24,659 bases of DNA from an uncultured Actinomycetes bacterium (GTDB lineage: Bacteria; Actinomycetota; Actinomycetes; Nanopelagicales; Nanopelagicaceae), in NCBI GenBank assembly GCA_903891755.1, contig CAITFY010000079.1, positions 1-24,659 on the forward strand, in the 5' to 3' direction. Under the pieces are notes generated by a model. The model had not been told where the DNA came from. It did not search any database and saw only the letters and a program-made list of their open reading frames with translations. The position numbers and the translations under genes were made by a program. This document shows, in pieces, positions 22,911 through 24,659 of the stretch (its first letter is position 1; every line of letters begins with the position of its first letter).

Positions 22911-24098
22911 TTAAATAATCTTAAAGCCCTCAGTGATTGGACCGAGTTCAATTCCTGCAGCTGCGTGATTCTCATTCTCACCGCGTTCTGCCTGAGCTCT
23001 ATGCGCATGATCATGCCAACGATTTTCGACCTTACCGAAACGCCAGATTGAAAGTGCAAGTCCCCATACTGCGACAAACATAAGCACGATGATGAATCCG
23101 GCTTTATTAATATTAAATGCGAGTGCGTAATTCCAGAAACCACCTGTGAGGTTGAGTTGCTGGGCAGTTACTTGAGCGACTTCAAGGCCACCGATAAAGA
23201 GAGCAACAATCACTGAGAGTCCAGTAATAACAATGTTGTAGTAAACCTTGCGAACTGGCTTGGAGAATGCCCACCCGTATGCAAAATTCATGAAAGAACC
23301 GTCGATGGTGTCGAGAAGGCTCATGCCTCCTGCGAACAACATTGGTAGCGACAAGATCGCCCACCAAGGGAGTCCTGCTACTACTGAAGATCCTGCAAGT
23401 ACAAGCAAGGCAACTTCTGTTGCTGTATCAAAGCCCAATCCGAAGAGAATGCCGAGCGGGTACATCTTCCAGCTCTTATCAATACGGCGTGCGATTGGAC
23501 CAAAGAAGCGCATCATGAAGCCACGCGAATCTAAATGCTTCTCTAACTCGGTCTCGTTATATGTGCCCTTGCGCATCGCCACGAATACTTTGAGAACAGA
23601 GATAAGGACCATGAGATTGAGCAGCGCAATCAGAACTAAGAAAGCTCCACTTACAGATGTACCGATAAGTCCGGTGTAGTGATGGAGCTTCGAGTTTTGA
23701 TTCTTCACTTCCACGCCGAGGGATTTAATTCCAAAATTTAGGATGATGGCGAGTGCGGTAACGACGGAGGAGTGGCCGAGTGAGAAGAAGAATCCGACGC
23801 TCATGGGACGTTGTCCCTCTGCCATCAATTTTCTAGTGGTGTTATCAATCGCTGAGATGTGATCGGCGTCGAATGCGTGGCGCATCCCTAGGGTCAGAGC
23901 GAGAAATCCCGTGCCCCAGCCGAACATGGTTCCATCCGCGAGTTTGTAGTGACCGGAGGTGGCGAAGGTCATCAGAAGAGTTCCGCCGATAAGTAGGAAG
24001 AAGATCACTCCGAACATCGCGCCAAGACGGCGTCGTTCATCTCCTGAGAGGCTAGCGAAGGGGTTCTTCGTCCTCTTTGTGGCTACAGGAGCGTTCAT
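22911..24098 (-). CDS. HoxN/NiCoT-family nickel/cobalt permease
   Basis: A 395-residue multi-helix membrane permease for Ni2+ or Co2+. The family signature GMRHAFDADHI (71-81) has H74, D77, D79 and H80. Also seen are FFFSLGHSSVV, LGFDTATEVALL and LPMLFAGGMSLLDTIDG. It is slightly longer than many relatives. The ATG is preceded by AAAGG five bases upstream. A near-match to the nickel regulator Nur box lies within the promoter, favouring nickel as the substrate. The gene ends at the bidirectional terminator. Confidence 0.93.
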   Translation of the reverse strand: MNAPVATKRTKNPFASLSGDERRRLGAMFGVIFFLLIGGTLLMTFATSGHYKLADGTMFGWGTGFLALTLGMRHAFDADHISAIDNTTRKLMAEGQRPMSVGFFFSLGHSSVVTALAIILNFGIKSLGVEVKNQNSKLHHYTGLIGTSVSGAFLVLIALLNLMVLISVLKVFVAMRKGTYNETELEKHLDSRGFMMRFFGPIARRIDKSWKMYPLGILFGLGFDTATEVALLVLAGSSVVAGLPWWAILSLPMLFAGGMSLLDTIDGSFMNFAYGWAFSKPVRKVYYNIVITGLSVIVALFIGGLEVAQVTAQQLNLTGGFWNYALAFNINKAGFIIVLMFVAVWGLALSIWRFGKVENRWHDHAHRAQAERGENENHAAAGIELGPITEGFKII

Positions 24099-24110
24099 AG
24101 AGACCTTTCA

Positions 24111-24147
24111 AGGCTAGTACTTGCAAATGATTCGCAAGTACTAGCCT
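24111..24147. repeat. 37-bp region: 14-bp perfect inverted repeat around a Nur-box-like site
   Basis: AGGCTAGTACTTGC, a 9-base spacer, then GCAAGTACTAGCCT. The core reads TTGCAA-ATGAT-TCGCAA (24121-24137), differing at one base from the Streptomyces Nur box TTGCAA-N5-TTGCAA. Candidate promoter on the minus strand: TTGTAG (24166-24171), 17 bases, TAGGCT (24143-24148). No T tract follows, so a terminator is unlikely. Confidence 0.7.
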
Positions 24148-24178
24148 ATTGCAACAAGGTAAGAGCTACAACCCGAAA

Positions 24179-24659
24179 TTAAAGGGCTGCTCCGCCTTCA
24201 TGTTCAACGAGAGAGTCCTTGCCAACATTAATAAGTACGGCAGAGACGATTGCAGCGGCGATCAAGAAGCCAGCACCGAACTTGAAGGTGGTGCTAAATC
24301 CGTGGACAGCTCCGAAGATTGGTGCCTTGGCACCCAGTGAAGCGTGACCCTTGATGTAAGCGGCAGTTGAAGAGATCGCAACGGTGTTTAGCAGAGCTGC
24401 ACCGAGTGAGCCACCAACCTGTTGGCTGGTGTTGAGCATTGCGCCCGCGACACCAGCATCATGCGATCCTGCGTCATGAAGACCAGTACTCGCACTTGGA
24501 ATGAATACGAAGGCCAAGCCGAGAGACATGATGATCATGGCAGGCAAGATGCCTGTTGCATATTCAGTAGTTGGAGTAATGCCTGAGAGCAACCAGAGTC
24601 CACCAGCGCCAACGACCAAACCACCAACCATGAGTGGACGTGGTCCAACCTTTGGAAGA
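24179..24659 (-). CDS. MFS exporter, EmrB/QacA (DHA2) type (partial, runs off right edge)
   Basis: The C-terminal 159 codons are present. They contain GPRPLMVGGLVVGAGGLWLL, then GVAGAMLNTSQQVGGSLGAALL, a region conserved in 14-helix drug exporters of the EmrB/QacA branch, then a final helix and a hydrophilic tail EHEGGAAL. The family pumps out drugs or small molecules using the proton gradient. The true start is beyond the window; the ATG at 24631 is an internal methionine. It is not obviously part of one operon with the downstream nickel/cobalt gene, since an operator-like repeat lies between them. Confidence 0.88.
   Translation of the reverse strand, partial: LPKVGPRPLMVGGLVVGAGGLWLLSGITPTTEYATGILPAMIIMSLGLAFVFIPSASTGLHDAGSHDAGVAGAMLNTSQQVGGSLGAALLNTVAISSTAAYIKGHASLGAKAPIFGAVHGFSTTFKFGAGFLIAAAIVSAVLINVGKDSLVEHEGGAAL

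Noticed and set aside
23248..23679. Antisense open frame (143 codons) inside the nickel/cobalt transporter
   Set aside because: The protein on the other strand is clearly real, and the antisense frame has no family features.
24121..24137. Zur (zinc) operator before the nickel/cobalt transporter
   Set aside because: The core resembles a Zur box in its centre (AAATGATT), but the half-sites TTGCAA/TCGCAA and the target gene fit Nur better. Zinc control is not fully excluded.
1..24659. CRISPR array, tRNA, rRNA or insertion sequences
   Set aside because: I looked for regular short direct repeats, cloverleaf-like sequences, transposase motifs and terminal repeats and saw none.

Overview
The window is a very compact stretch of a small-genome actinobacterial chromosome. 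It has about 24 protein genes, almost no intergenic space, mid-range GC by eye, and several convergent gene pairs whose ends overlap. The actinobacterial assignment rests on lineage-typical families and gene neighbourhoods: DUF3093, PaaI thioesterase and dut, DUF3159, the paired TrkA proteins (ceoB/ceoC), a TRAM-domain RNA methyltransferase, an RNase D with HRDC domain beside DUF3000, a PimB-like mannosyltransferase near a FadD15-like ligase, and a PadR regulator fused by overlap to inositol-phosphate synthase. Moderate GC and compaction suggest a freshwater planktonic lineage such as Nanopelagicales (acI), but this is inference. No tRNA, rRNA, insertion sequence or CRISPR array was found, and no gene-free stretch exceeds 300 bases.

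Layout. Bases 1-4518 are a conserved housekeeping block: a partial DUF3093 gene, then thioesterase-dut-DUF3159 as an overlapping operon, then ceoB-ceoC on the other strand and the divergent RNA methyltransferase. The DUF3159 gene carries an in-frame TAA that cuts off a still recognisable C-terminus. Bases 4568-9979 hold aconitase, dxs (isoprenoid precursor synthesis) and an FTR1/EfeU-type iron permease that overlaps dxs tail to tail by 86 bp. Bases 10038-12661 hold RNase D, DUF3000, a RibD-C-type reductase and a small four-cysteine protein. Bases 12721-19675 are an envelope and lipid neighbourhood: PimB-like mannosyltransferase, a minimal two-component system, a long-chain acyl-CoA ligase, a ROK glucokinase, an alpha/beta hydrolase fused to a membrane tail, and a PlsC-type acyltransferase. 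Bases 19672-24659 hold a Cas4/RecB-like nuclease, a LysE exporter, PadR plus inositol-phosphate synthase, a nickel/cobalt transporter and the end of an MFS exporter.

How the genes fit together. Inositol-phosphate synthase, the PimB-like enzyme, PlsC and the acyl-CoA ligase together point to phosphatidylinositol and phosphatidylinositol-mannoside lipids. Aconitase, an RNA methyltransferase with four candidate Fe-S cysteines and a nuclease with a likely Fe-S cluster create iron demand, and an iron permease is encoded nearby.

Regulation visible in the sequence. At 14 gene starts a TAnnnT hexamer ends only 6-9 bases before the start codon, so most transcripts are predicted to be leaderless. Three intergenic regions carry striking operator-like palindromes: a 12-bp inverted repeat over the putative -35 of the iron permease, twin TATCGANTCGATA sites before padR, and a 37-bp inverted repeat containing a near-match to the Streptomyces Nur (nickel) box before the nickel/cobalt transporter. 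Only one clear intrinsic terminator is seen.
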